This document shows positions 30,441 through 42,700 of a stretch of DNA of 64,000 bases, in pieces (the stretch's first letter is position 1; each line of letters opens with the position of its first letter). Below the pieces are notes generated by a model, which ran no database searches, was not told the DNA's origin, and saw only the letters and a program-made list of their open reading frames with translations. The stretch comes from Margaritifera margaritifera. Its lineage: Eukaryota > Mollusca > Bivalvia > Unionida > Margaritiferidae. Made by a program: the position numbers and the translations under genes. Location of the stretch: contig JAQPZY010001581.1 of assembly GCA_029931535.1 (NCBI GenBank), forward strand, positions 4,448,501 through 4,512,500, written 5' to 3'.

Positions 30441-31024
30441 TTTTCAATTTAATCAGATTGAATTAAATACATACATGTATCGAGACATGATGACAGCAGA
30501 ATTAAACTTTGATCACATTGTTTGTCTACAGCAAATGTAACATAAGACCTGGTTTATAAACTCGGCAGCGAGTTCACTTCCTCTTAATATTCTCTATCTC
30601 ATTCATATCTTAATTAAAATGAATAATTCTACTGGCGTCCTATCAGTTTTCATTAGTAAACTTTCAAAAGTTTATCGTTAAAATTAGCTAACCTCTTTCT
30701 CTTAAAGAAATAACCGCCTAAATCCTTCTACACTGAATAGCATGCCGTTTAGTCGTTTGCTTGTTTGTTTGTTTGTTTTTTAATGGCACTATTGAGTGAC
30801 TTATTTTATTTCACTAAGTGCATTTCTATTTAGATTTGTGTAACTAATATCTTCGTAGTGATACTCATTTTAAGATAAACTGTTGATCTAGAATTGATAT
30901 GGCAATTTGCATCAATGGCTGTCTAAATTTTCAAAACCGGATGGATCTCAAATAAACGCTAAGTAGACGTTAACCAGAGAATAAAACTTATGCTTTTTAA
31001 CAACTATTAGCATAACTTGTTTTT
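30441..31024. other. Intergenic, no gene
   Basis: AT-rich. A (GTTT)n stretch near 30757. No ORF with coding character. Confidence 0.5.
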
Positions 31025-31754
31025 AGCTCACCTGGCCGTAAGGCCTAGTGAGTTTATGGCATAGCCATGTGTTAATCGTCCGTCCGTCAACCTTTGCTTG
31101 TTGCCACTCTGGAGCCGTGATTTTAGTCCGATTATGATCAAACTGGGAATATAGGTTTATATCATCAAGATCTCGGAAAACGTTGGATAATGAGCGAGAT
31201 CCAAGAATACTAATAAGGTAATAGAGTATCCGATTGCTGAGCTTGTTACCACTCTGGTGTCCGTATTTCTGATCCTGTTCTGATTAGACTTTAAATATAT
31301 GATTATGTCGAGATGAGCGAATACTAATGATTGGCTAAGTTTGTTAACATTCTGGAAGTTATACTTCTAAACCGATTGTGATAAGACTTGTAATATGGGT
31401 TTATATAATCAAGTTCTTGGATAATTTAGATAATGAGCAAGATCCACGCATATTAGAGAGGTGATCTTGCATCTGATTGGCTGAGCTTGTGACCATTCTA
31501 GAGGCCATATTTCTGATCGGATCTTTATTAGATTTGGTATGTAAGCTTATAGTATCAAATTCTCGTGTGAATTCAATAATCAGTGACATCCACGTATATA
31601 TTAATGATGTGATCTTGCATCTGATTAGCTGAACTTGTGAACACTCCAGAGGTCATATTTCGTAACATAGTTTTGATCAAATTCGGTGTGGAAGCTTTGC
31701 AAAATCAAGATTTCAGACGAATTCGATTATGAGCAAGATCCACTCATATCAGTG

Positions 31755-31840
31755 AAGATCCAGACTGATCAGATGGTACGAGTCGAACCAGCAAACGTCT
31801 GGTCATGAGCCCAACGAATTAACCACTGAACCATCGCAGC
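31755..31840 (-). mobile_element. tRNA-like SINE head
   Basis: On the minus strand: A-box-like TGGTTCAGTGGTTAA, then a GGGCTCATGACC anticodon-region text and a B box GGTTCGACTCG. The acceptor stem does not pair. Nested in the larger repeat. Confidence 0.6.
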
Positions 31841-31882
31841 TTTCTTGGGTAGGGATCTAAATGGTTTCCAAGCTATGACTCA

Positions 31883-31913
31883 AGGGGCGGGTCTCGAGGG
31901 GTGGGGTGGGGTG
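31883..31913 (+). other. G-quadruplex-forming tract
   Basis: Five G-runs of 3-4 with short loops: GGGGCGGG, then GGGGTGGGGTGGGG. Confidence 0.6.
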
Positions 31914-32109
31914 GTATGGACAGAGACCCAGTTATCTATGCTAACTGCACAGATCAACTCCTCTTCTAATGTCAAGTAAGTGTATATACTTTAAGGGTGA
32001 GGTTATGAACAGTTTGTAAGTTATGAATAGCGGTCTAGTCCCCAGAGGGGAGACTCAGGAGTTAATGCTGTTTGTATAAATGACTTGTCATTTCTATGCT
32101 GAGAATGGG

Positions 32110-32114
<5 letters not shown>

Positions 32115-32184
<70 letters not shown>
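32115..32184. repeat. (TA)n microsatellite
   Basis: About 35 TA units. Confidence 0.97.
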
Positions 32185-32186
<2 letters not shown>

Positions 32187-32804
32187 TATAGGAAAGAAGA
32201 TACATGACACCAACATTATTAAGCAATGTAGAAACTGCTAAACTGCTATAGCCAATTTATTAATGGTCTCAGAAAAGAAATAGAAGTTAAATGGAGTTTC
32301 TTGTAAAATAATACCATTGAATGGAATTTCATTTGTAGCTAAATGCCATTTCTTTTTCAAAAGAATGGAGTTTTAATGTTGCTCAGAAAGTGGTACTCGG
32401 CAATTTGTGGTCAGAAAAATGGGAAATTGATGGATTTTCACATGTTAGTGCTATCTCAGTGCAACATAAATGGTAATACAATGGAAAATTACAATTTCCT
32501 TTTTGCTGTGTGTGTGCTCAAAGAGTTTCTTTCCCCTCTGCATTTTCAATACGTGCGTGAATTTGCATTCACAGGCTGACATATGTCAGCTGTACAGGTG
32601 AGCGATATCAGGCTCACTTGGGACTCTTATTAACGACAACTGGTAGGACGCCAGTACGCATCGTCTTGCCAGGAACAACAATGACGCTACACGCAGGTAG
32701 AAATTGTTAATTTTTACAAATTAAAAATGATGAGACAATCGCGTCACTTTGTTACTTGATGCCGTGTTTAAAAGCCTTTCTAGAAATAAATGCATCAAAC
32801 ACAC

Positions 32805-32860
<56 letters not shown>
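32805..32860. repeat. (TTA)n microsatellite
   Basis: About 18 units. It makes poly-Leu and poly-Asn shadow ORFs. Confidence 0.97.
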
Positions 32861-32862
<2 letters not shown>

Positions 32863-33255
32863 CAACAGCACTCAGACTTTTAACTGAGGTTTTTCTACCG
32901 TCTACACAAAGAGAACAATATGACTCACAATCAATAAACCTTGAAATTTTAGCTATTAATGACAAACATCGCCTGTCTGAAATTGAAAGAGGTGTTTGTG
33001 TAATATAACAGTCATTGACCGACATTTGTAGAATATGTTAACAGACAAGAATACAAGGTAATTTCCAAAGCTTTTATTATACCACTTATTAAGACAAGAA
33101 ATTAATTCAGTTTGTATATTTGAAAATGGAAATGAATAAGGAAAATTTAAATCGTGACTTTTACATATATATATTGCTTGTTATCCGTACAGTACTAACA
33201 TTGAATGTTCATACTTTACTGTCAGAACTAAGGTTTCAGTGGTGATTAATTTAGC

Positions 33256-33259
<4 letters not shown>

Positions 33260-33318
<59 letters not shown>
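33260..33318. repeat. (TC)n microsatellite
   Basis: About 29 units. Confidence 0.97.
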
Positions 33319-33322
<4 letters not shown>

Positions 33323-34470
33323 TTAATCTTATGAGGTTTAAATGTCAACTTGCCTTGAAACTAAAGACATGGCACTTATATTGTCAAATCGTCGCTGACC
33401 TACAATCGTTTCATGTAAGGCATAAGACAATACTGCTGAAAATAAAACCAACACACAGGTTGAATATCATTCAGTCCTTGGTCTTAAAATCTTATATTGG
33501 AAATACTGGGCATAGTCGATATTCCGAAGCGTCATAGGTTTTCTCATCTTCAACTTTCAATATCTTTTATATCAATATCTTTTATACGAACACTGGTACA
33601 TGGAGAGAGAGAAAGAGAGAGAGAGAGAGTCATTTCAAAATTCAATACTATATGCACCGTGTAGCTCACAACAAAGGATAAATACATTCACTATATTGTA
33701 ATAAGTGTTGATTCAGAGTGTACACACTTAGTCTAGACATCGACAAAGAATATATATATATATATATAATTGCGTGGAAAAATGGTTCATATCAATATGA
33801 ATGGATTTATGCTGCAATAGTGTCAACGTAGGGCTTAGGGTTGTGTTAACTGGCTTAAAATGGGTCAACCTCACATTTCCAACAAAGTTGACTAGACACC
33901 ATCTGATATTAACATAATGTGAGAGTGATCCATCTACTTTCATTCCACCTTTTAAATGGTGGTAGGTGGATACGGGAGTATTTGTTGATACATAGAAAAC
34001 AATAACTACATGTTTAGCAAATTTACATGGCATATTTTGAATTTAAGAAATAAGCTTGCAAAACTAAATAAACGACAATGATGCTGACCTTTCCATGTAC
34101 TTGTCGGTTCAGGGAGAGTTATCGCTGGTAGTGTTATGTTCCAAATGACGCTTTTCACTTTCAGATATATGAAAGCTGTAATTTTATTGGTTAATCAAAA
34201 GATCAACAGAACATGGCCTTGTACTGAAGTATATCAGATCTACTTATTTATGAGTTGATGTTGAATTTAATAAGATTGTTTATTGCCGTTATTATACAAT
34301 GAAAAGGGGTTGGGCCAAAATTCTAGTAGCTTAGTTCAGTCCTTCCCCATTGACTATTCTGATTCTTATGTATGCAGCAGTGATTAATGCGGAAAATAAA
34401 GAGTGAATTTAATGACTATGAATCTAAGAACAACTTACTGATATAAATGCATTCTGTTCTGGCGGAGAAG
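33319..34470. other. Intergenic, no gene
   Basis: Contains a short (GA)n at 33605-33629 and (TA)n at 33751-33768. ORFs here lack recognisable domains and splice context. Confidence 0.5.
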
Positions 34471-34700
34471 AAAATATATTTATAAGCGGTTGTTCTAGAC
34501 ACCTTGCTAAATTCTGAGTGATGTTCTCGCATTGTCCAGAATTGATAATCGTCCTGTTTATTGCCTACACGGGTGTCCGGGCTGCTTTGTCAAAATGACC
34601 TTGAGTAGGACATTAGAATGACGTCTAGACACCGTCCGGTCACCGTCGGCAACAATTACATTGAAGACGTAAACAAGTTTTAGGAATTTCTAGTGGTACA
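34471..34700 (+). repeat. Dispersed repeat family R, copy 1 (partial)
   Basis: Shares GAGAAGAAAAT, TTGTTCT, GTCCTGTTTATTG..TA.ACGGG and AAATGACCTTGA in the same order with 47900-48180 and 52915-53125. Diverged, no ORF. Confidence 0.6.
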
Positions 34701-35559
34701 CTCTGTTGCAATGCAGTATTTTATCTTTCTTGACATTGTGCACTGATGGACTTACTTTTATTTACATCTGCTCTCCAATCCTAAATCCTATCCTCAAGTC
34801 CTAATAATCCTTGGATCTGGCTACAACATTATCGAATTCATTCATTTACTCTTTAATTTCATATTCCATTCATTAGTTCATTCATTCGTGCGTTTAATAA
34901 TGCATTTAATAATGCATGTGAATTTTTTAAATGCATTTCTGGAGAGAAGGCATGAGAATTCGAGGAATATTCGAAAATATATCCTAAGATCTTAAGCAAC
35001 TTTTTCCATAAATAACTATATGTATGAAACAAATGAACTTTTCTGACTTAATTATTGGGATTACATTTTATTGTCTTTGTTAAAAGCAATGGAGTCAATC
35101 TTAACATATCTAATTAATTCACTATTTAATGTGTTTTGTGAAATTCGTTTATCATATGTTTCATTCACGAGAATTAAAAGGAAATTCAGATATTGAGTGA
35201 CCAACGAAAGTTCATTGTATGTTCTACTCTCACTAAATGGATAAACTATTTATAATGTTCTTAAATGCATAATTTCATCTTCCAAAAGGTCATATTTGGT
35301 GACATTAAAAATCATCTTTTCAAAATTGTAATCGTGATAGTATTGATGAGATATTTAAAAATGTATGTATTTGTGCGGAGATGAATATTTCGTAAAATTG
35401 TTTTAGTTGACGAAAGAACATCGTTTACACCGATGAGTAAGATATAACAAGAATCCTAAGGCCTGCATGTGGAAGCCACACCCAATCAATACTGAAAACC
35501 TAACGTTACCTTGACTACACTGCGTAAAAGTAGGACAAATGTGTTGCAGATTAACTTCA

Positions 35560-36158
35560 TTTTGCTTCATTATGAGACACGGCACAGGGGGGGTGGGGTG
35601 GGGGAGGGCAAGGGTTTCAGACAAATTAAAGACTTTGACCAAAACATTGACCGTGCCAACTCTTCCGTGTTCGTGACCTTGACCATCGACCTTGAGGAGA
35701 AACTGGGTATGCGAATGTGTCGCTGGATGACTTGTCTTACCTTCGTAATAAGACATCCCAAATATGAACATGATTCATTGAGGGCTCATGAAATATAAGC
35801 AAACCCAAAACGTTAAACTTGAATGCAAATATTCTATGTCTATGACATTGACCCCATGGGGATAAGGTGACCAAATGTGTCGAAGGAATATATATCTGCT
35901 TCATAATGACACTTCCCGAAAGTGAACAGAATCCACAAAGGTGCCAAGGAAATATCAGCGAACGAAAGCTGCAACCAAAACGTTTTACGCAAAGTTTCCA
36001 TGTCTGTGATATTGATCTTGATACGATAGTTAGAGGGCTGAGTGAGGGTGTCACTGCATCAATTGTCTCTTCTTTATTATGAGACATCTGACATATGAAC
36101 AGAATCCACTGAAATGCTAAAAAATACAAGCAAATAAAAACCTGTAATCTCTGAACCC

Positions 36159-36242
<84 letters not shown>

Positions 36243-36400
36243 CATTGACACCATAGGGGTGGGTAAGTATGTTTGCAGAATGCATTGTCTTTGCAGCATG
36301 ATTAAACGTTCCAAGTTTGAACAGAATACATAATGGGGTCAATGAAACTTAATAAAGTGATAAACATCAATAAAAACCAGAACTGTTGACAACGCCTCTG
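35560..36400. repeat. Degenerate tandem repeat, about 200-bp period
   Basis: Recurring order in four or so units: TTATGAGACA(T/C)..., ATATGAACA(T/G)(G)ATTCA, AATATAAGCAAA..., CTATGACATTGACC. A G-rich quadruplex-type tract sits at 35587-35614, and the (TA)n(TG)n at 36159 interrupts one unit. Long minus-strand ORFs here contain only repeat-derived residues. Confidence 0.6.
36159..36241. repeat. (TA)n(TG)n microsatellite
   Basis: About 8 TA then about 33 TG units. Confidence 0.97.
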
Positions 36401-37372
36401 TCTCCGTCAGATGGGGCAAATTCGTTTACAATCCAAAGAAAAATGTTCATAGGCAAAGCTAGAACAAAGGTTATATACGAAAACTGTTGAAAATACCCGC
36501 ATAAATTAACTCTCATTTACATGATTAAAACTGGTACAAATGGTAGTAGCCTACACCGAGTAATTACTTACTGCTTTCTTCTATCAAGGCATACTGTGTT
36601 GCTTAGATTTATAGACATATATTTGCAAAATATATCAAAACTCGACATTATTCTTTGCATTTCTTCTTGAAATATGAGTCTTGGAATATAATTAATATTC
36701 ACATTTTGGTTTTACATCATAGATGATATTCCTGAGAAACTGCTAACAAATGTTGTATAATAGCTCATCGACTGTTTTTTGCCGTACCTGTTGTTGACGA
36801 TGGATGAAATCCGCGAACTTTTCAGTTCAAAATCCTTTTTTAAAACATACTTTTTCACTAACGTACCTGCAAATCCATTTGTCAGAAATACCATAACGTA
36901 TCCAGGATAATTTGTCATATTGCTACATATTTCAAAGTTTTCTTCCGTAAATGGAGACATATAAATTCAATTTCATTCTTAGTGTTTGATTTACGGTAAT
37001 TAAGTTTCCCAAAACTAATTCGCAGGCAAAAAAATAATAAATAAATAAAAAGAATCACAAATATCAGTGATTTATTTACAATATTCCATATTCATCTAAA
37101 AATGCTGGTTTTATCTCTGAATAAAATTAGAGGCAATTCACATATTTGAGGAATTCATCAAATCTTCTTTCAAGATTAGAAAAACACTAAGATGTATATT
37201 TTTAAAACTAAGGAGCTATTTTGAAATTATTTCCCATGACAAGAGACTAACAAAATCGCAACTTAAGGACGATATTTTAGAAATGTATTGTCCAGATCTC
37301 GCGATAAATTTTCTATTTAAAAATGTGAGGAGTTCGGCTATCTAGTACAAAAGTACGATTGAAAAGAGTTGC
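36401..37372. other. Intergenic, no gene
   Basis: AT-rich with no recognisable ORF or repeat unit. Confidence 0.5.
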
Positions 37373-37668
37373 TGGTGTATTATATAACATTGTATTTGGT
37401 GTATTATATAACATTGTATTTGGTGTATTATATAACATTGTATTTGGTGTATTATATAACATTGTATTTGGTGTATTATGTAACATTGTATTTGGTGTAT
37501 TATATAACATTGTATTTGGTGTATTATATAACATTGTATTTGGTGTATTATATAACATTGTATTTGGTGTATTATATAACATTGTATTTGGTGTATTATA
37601 TAGCATTGTATTTGGTGTATTATATAACATTGTATTTGGTGTATTATATAACATTGTATTTGGTATAA
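37373..37668. repeat. 24-bp minisatellite
   Basis: About 12 near-perfect copies of a unit containing TATTATATAACATTGTATTT plus GGTG. Period divisible by 3, so several frames are open (8-residue peptide repeats on both strands). Not considered coding. Confidence 0.95.
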
Positions 37669-37828
37669 TGTTACGGTACATCATATTCTACCATATCGTG
37701 TATGATGAAACCAAATCATGTGAATATTAATTATGTTCCAGAATCGAAAGTTTTAAATGAAAATACGAGGAACTATTTCCAGTTAACTTTTATATAAAAA
37801 GTGAGCGTCTCTACTTGACATGGAAAAG

Positions 37829-38181
37829 GTATATTAATCTATTCATTACAACATATGTCTTTAGGTATATTAATCTATTCATTACAACATATGTATTTAG
37901 GTATATTAATCTATTCATTACAACATATGTCCTTAGGTATATTAATCTATTCATTACAACATATGTCTCTAGGTATATTAATCTATTCATTACAACATAT
38001 GTCTCTGGGTATATTAATCTATTCATTACAACATATGTCTTTAGGTATATTAATATATTCATTACAACATATGTCTCTGGGTATATTAATCTATTCATTA
38101 CAACATATGTCTTTAGGTATATTAATCTATTCATTAAAACATTTGTCTCTAGGTATATTAATCTATTCATTACAACATATG
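37829..38181. repeat. Satellite array, left block (36-bp monomers only)
   Basis: About ten 36-bp monomers with TATTAATCTATTCATTA and the palindrome ACATATGT, followed by CTTTAGG or CTCTAGG. It is cut by the retrotransposon at 38182, and the last bases ATATG are the target duplication. Confidence 0.93.
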
Positions 38182-38934
38182 TGTTACGACTCTATGGTCT
38201 AAGAAAAATGTAACAGAAAGAAAGTGAAACCAACAAATCAAGTAAAAATCAACAAGCAATTTATTACTAGATAATTAAAATGAAAAATCAAAAAAATCAC
38301 TTACAGTAATGTGTTTTGAAATCCTAATAATCCAATAAGAATGATCGTTCTAATCACAAGTCCTAAATATAGAATTTTCTGAATTCACGGCTGTGTCCTT
38401 GAATGTTATTATGTGCCAATGGTCTCCAAAGTCCTGATGTACTAGAAATCTTGATGTGCTGATGTCAAAATGAAGTATTCCAAAATCTCTGAGTAAGTTC
38501 ACATAAATTCCAAAATCATCATTTAAAAATCCAAAATCCAAAAGTTTATGAGCACTGTTATAATCCAATGAATATTTAAAATAATTCCTCTCTTAGAATT
38601 TGGAATGAATTTTCACAACTGTAATAGCTCTTTACAAGACTGATGGTAATGTCAAAACTGAAAAAATGTCCACCAAACATGGTATATATAAAGATTGGTC
38701 ACATGACAGAATGTTCTAGAATGTGTGTCATCTTAATGGAATTTTACTTGTAAACAAAAATTCAACCTTGACCTTCAAATTGAGAAAACATATTGATCAA
38801 AACAACCTAATTCAAGGACACTAGTTAAACATGTTTTTGTTGATAAACATAAAGATTTAAGCAAATATTAAAGTGAAGAAACATTTATAATTTCCTAAAA
38901 TATTTATAATATTATATAAACATCGTACATAACA
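38182..38934 (-). repeat. LTR (3' LTR of the element)
   Basis: 753 bp, TGTTAC...ATAACA on the + strand, so TG...CA in either reading. An AATAAA on the minus strand (38260-38265) lies 78 bp before the LTR end. It differs from the other LTR at 38923 and 38925. Confidence 0.96.
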
Positions 38935-38943
38935 CCTCCCCTC
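38935..38943 (-). promoter_or_regulatory. Polypurine tract
   Basis: GAGGGGAGG on the minus strand directly abutting the 3' LTR. Expected primer for plus-strand DNA synthesis. Confidence 0.85.
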
Positions 38944-39072
38944 ATAAAGAAAAAGAAAGATTTATATAATAAAGTTTTCTTTTGAATATACATCTAATAC
39001 TATAATAACCAAAATTACATAAGAACATGTTTTATGATACTGGACTTAATTACATCAAGCAATATTACATTT

Positions 39073-39774
39073 CTAGGCACGTGAGAGTGCATCTGCAATC
39101 ACATTGTCTTTTCCCCTGATGTGTTTAATGTCAATGTTATATTCCTGCAATATCAAACTCCATCTCAACAATCTCCGATTTTTATCTTTCATTTTGTTGA
39201 TGAAAGTAAGGGGATTGTGATCACTGTACACAATAATTGGAGAAAGAGCTGAGGTAACATACACTTCAAAATGCTGTAAAGCCAATATCAAAGCCAAACA
39301 TTCCTTCTCAATTGTGGAATAATTTTTCTGGTGCTTGTTTAGTTTTTTAGAAAAATAACACACAGGGTGATCCACATCACTTTTGTCTTCCTGAATCAAT
39401 ACTCCACCAACCCCTACATCACTTGCATCAACAGATAATTTAAATGACTGGCTAAAATTTGGTGCAGAAAGAACTGGTGCATTCTTAAGCATGGCCTTTA
39501 ACTTGTCAAAAGATTCCTGACACTTGTCAGACCAAAAAAATTTGGTTTTCTTACTCAATAAACTTGTCAAAGGTTCAGCAATTTTGGAAAAATTGGAACA
39601 AAATTTCCGATAATATCCAGCCATACCTAGAAATCGCATCAGTTGCTTTTTACAAATTGGAACTTGAAATTCAGAGATAGCTTTGACCTTAGCTTCTATA
39701 GGTTTAACTTGACCTTGTCCCACAATATGTCCTAAAAATGTGACACAAGCATGGCAAAACTCACTTTTGCTCAA
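39073..39774 (-). CDS. Reverse transcriptase thumb/connection and RNase H, separate frame
   Basis: 233 codons in a frame offset by one base from the main ORF. It opens with the end of the RT palm (SKSEF..., FLGHIVGQG), then the thumb (FLGMAGYYRKF, FSKIAEPL), then RNase H with catalytic-type LSVDASDVGVGG, STIEKECLALI and VYSDHNPL, and closes with the usual RGKDNVIADALSR. In the host element it would be the C-terminus of Pol. It has no start context of its own: homology continues upstream of the first Met to about 39814, so it is the detached end of a single Pol rather than a separate gene. Confidence 0.93.
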   Translation of the reverse strand: MSKSEFCHACVTFLGHIVGQGQVKPIEAKVKAISEFQVPICKKQLMRFLGMAGYYRKFCSNFSKIAEPLTSLLSKKTKFFWSDKCQESFDKLKAMLKNAPVLSAPNFSQSFKLSVDASDVGVGGVLIQEDKSDVDHPVCYFSKKLNKHQKNYSTIEKECLALILALQHFEVYVTSALSPIIVYSDHNPLTFINKMKDKNRRLLRWSLILQEYNIDIKHIRGKDNVIADALSRA

Positions 39775-39782
39775 ATTAATTG

Positions 39783-42700
39783 TCAGATTCGCATCGCTGA
39801 GTCGATCAAAGAATTTCGAATGGTTTCCAAATGATCTTCCCAGGTGTTGTTGTAGATAATGACGTCATCGATATAAGCGTCACAATTATCAAGACCAAAT
39901 GTTATCATGTTCATCAGACTTTGAAACGTTGCAGGCGAATTTTTCATTCCAAACGGCATGACTTTATATTGATAAAGTCCATCTGGAGTTGCAAATGCTG
40001 ACATTTCTTTTGCCCTTTCCGTCAGTGGAATTTGCCAGAATCCTTTTAAAAGGTCAAACTTGGTGACATATTCCGCATTTCCAATTTTATCAATGCAATC
40101 GTCCATTCTTGGGATTGGAAATGAATCAGTTTTGGTGACACTGTTGACTTTTCTATAGTCAGTACACATACGGAATGTATTATCTGGCTTGGGAACAAGA
40201 ATACTTGGTGAACTCCAGTTACTTTTACTTGGTTCTATGAAATCATTCTCCAGTAAATACTGAATTTCTTTCATCAAATAGTTCTGTTTGAGAGGATTCA
40301 TCCTATAAGGATGCTGTTTCACAGGCGCAGAATCTACAATGTCAACGTCATGACAAATTTTACTTGTTCGTGTTGGAACATCAGGAAACAAGTGCTCATA
40401 TTCATGTAATAGCTGTTTTAGTTCATTTCTTTCCTGTTGTTGTAGATGTGAAAGTTTCTGGTCTAGGTTGTTCAATATTTCTGAATTCCGAAGATTGGTT
40501 ATACCAGAGTCACTATAGAGTGATTGTACTCCATCGTTGATATCTTCACTGTGTGGGACAGGTACAACTAAATTAACAGAATAATTAGCTGAGCTATCTC
40601 TGTCAAAATATTCCTTTAACATATTTATATGACAAAGTTGTTTCTGTTTCCGTCGCACAGGAGTGTTAATGATATAATTTAAGTCATTTACTTTCTTTTC
40701 AACGGTATAAGGACCAAAAAATTTAGCCTGAAGAGGATTCTGAGGAATGGGAAAGAGAGCCAGAACTTTGTCACCAGGTTTAAAACTCCTTTCCTGTGAA
40801 TTTCTGTCATACCTTAATTTCATTTTTGACTGGGTAGTGTGAAGATTAGTTCTTGCTACTTCACAGGCCTTTGACAACTTGTATTTGAAATCAGAGACAT
40901 AATCAAGAAGATTAATCTCTGAATCTTCATTTGAAAGAAGTTTCTCTTTCAATAATTTCAATGGTCCACGGACAGTATGACCAAAAACTAGTTCAAAGGG
41001 ACTAAAACCCAACGACTCTTGAACTGATTTCCTAACAGCAAACAACAACAAATGAACACCCTCATCCCAATCCTTTTCTGTATCAAAGCAATATGATCGA
41101 ATCATATTCTTCAAAGTTTGATGAAATCTTTCCAAAGCACCTTGACTTTCAGGGTGATAGGCAGAAGATTTAAACTGTTGGATGCCTAATTCATGCATAA
41201 CTTGCTGGAAAATTCCAGACATAAAATTTGACCCTTGATCCGACTGGACAGATTTGGGAAGGCCAACAAGTGTAAAAAACTTCACCAAAGCTTTCACAAT
41301 AGTTTTAGTTTTTATGTTTCTCAGAGGAATTGCCTCTGGAAATCTTGTAGATGTACACATGATGGTCAACAAGTATTGGTTGCCTAACTTGGTTTTAGGT
41401 AAAGGACCAACACAGTCTACCATTATTCTACTAAATGGTTCATCAAATGCAGGAATAGGTTGTAAATGAGCCTTAGGTATTTTCTGATTGGGTTTTCCTA
41501 CCATTTGACAAGTGAGACAAGATCTGCAGTATTTAGAAACATCACTTTTGAGTTTCGGCCAATAAAAATGATTCAAGATCTTGTGATAAGTCTTACGGAC
41601 TCCTAAATGACCAGCCAAAGGAGTTTCATGGGCTAAATTAAGAATTTCCTGTCGATATGACTTAGGAACAACAATTTGATAGCTCACTGACCATTCGTCA
41701 CCAGCGGGTACATCAGGTGGTCTCCATTTCCTCATAAGGACCCCATTTTTCACAAAGTAACACACTGGAACTTGTGTGGCTTCAGTTTCACTAATAGCCC
41801 TCTGAAACAAACAAGATATCTCGGGATCTTGCTCCTGTTCAACGACAAGGGATTGTCGTTTGTCACCCTGAGTAGGACAAAGAGAATGAGTTGCCAAAAG
41901 AGGATCAATGTGATCAATACCGTTTGATTGATCAATACCTGAGGAAAAAGTGACCTCATCAAAAAACTGACCAATACATGTGTCAGCTAAAGGAATAATA
42001 TCCTGATCAACATCACTCTCAAGAGCTCTTTTTGCCATAGCTCTAGTAACTGCACAAGCAGGGTACAAATCAGGGATTTCAGTTTCGACAGGATCAACTT
42101 TCTGATCCAAACAAGGATTGTCAGTTACAAGTGGATTAACCACAACCTTATCTCCAGCTAGGTCATTGCCTAGTAATAAATGAACACCCTCTATGGGTAA
42201 AGAAGTCACTGCCCCAACAGTCACAGGTCCAGAAACTAAGTCTGATGCCAAATTTACACAATGAAGAGGAACATTTACAAAACCGCACTCTACTCCCTGA
42301 ACAAGAACACTTTCACTTGAAGAAGACTCCTCAGACAAAGGCAAAGTACCTGACAATAAAAGACTCTGAGAAGCTCCAGTGTCCCTTAATATTTTAATTG
42401 GGATAGGTTTGGCAGAATCACCAATAAGTGATATAGAACCTTCTGACATGAATGGTTCATAAGCCTCCAAAATAGAATCAGACTGGGGTTTGTTTGACCC
42501 AACAAATGTATTGCTTTCAATACAAGACCGTGACCTTGACCTCGTAGAAATAAGAGCATTTGGAAAAGCTCTGTCTTTACTCTGTTGCTTATTTTTCAAC
42601 TTGAAGCAATCAGAAATAACGTGCCCTTTCGTTTTACAATAAGTGCACGTAGGAAGAGATAAGGATTTCTGATCAGTCTTATCAGACGTTTGATTCCTAA

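Larger units (their letters stand above)
31025..32628 (-). mobile_element. Hairpin-ended dispersed repeat (bivalve AGCTCACCTGG type)
   Basis: Starts with the hairpin AGCTCACCTGGCC / GGCCTAGTGAG and the CCGTCCGTC tract, and ends with CAGGTGAGCGATATCAGGCT, which itself contains inverted GTGAGC/GCTCAC. Inside are diverged tandem units of about 120 bp (CTTGTTACCACTCTGG..., ATGAGC(A/G)AGATCCA), a SINE head (31755-31840), a G-rich tract and a (TA)n. Read on the minus strand, the hairpin is followed by CTAA, reminiscent of a rolling-circle transposon terminus. That class is an inference. Confidence 0.6.

Noticed and set aside
35737..36342. 201-residue minus-strand ORF as a gene
   Set aside because: It runs through (TG)n/(TA)n and degenerate tandem repeat units. 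No domain, and overlapping ORFs exist on the other strand.
37313..37730. ORFs of about 120 residues on both strands with 8-residue repeats
   Set aside because: The 24-bp period keeps several frames open at once on both strands. Nothing favours one frame, and there is no flanking gene structure.
38350..38568. 72-residue ORF present identically at 44156-44374
   Set aside because: It is simply inside the two identical LTRs. No sign of an accessory gene.
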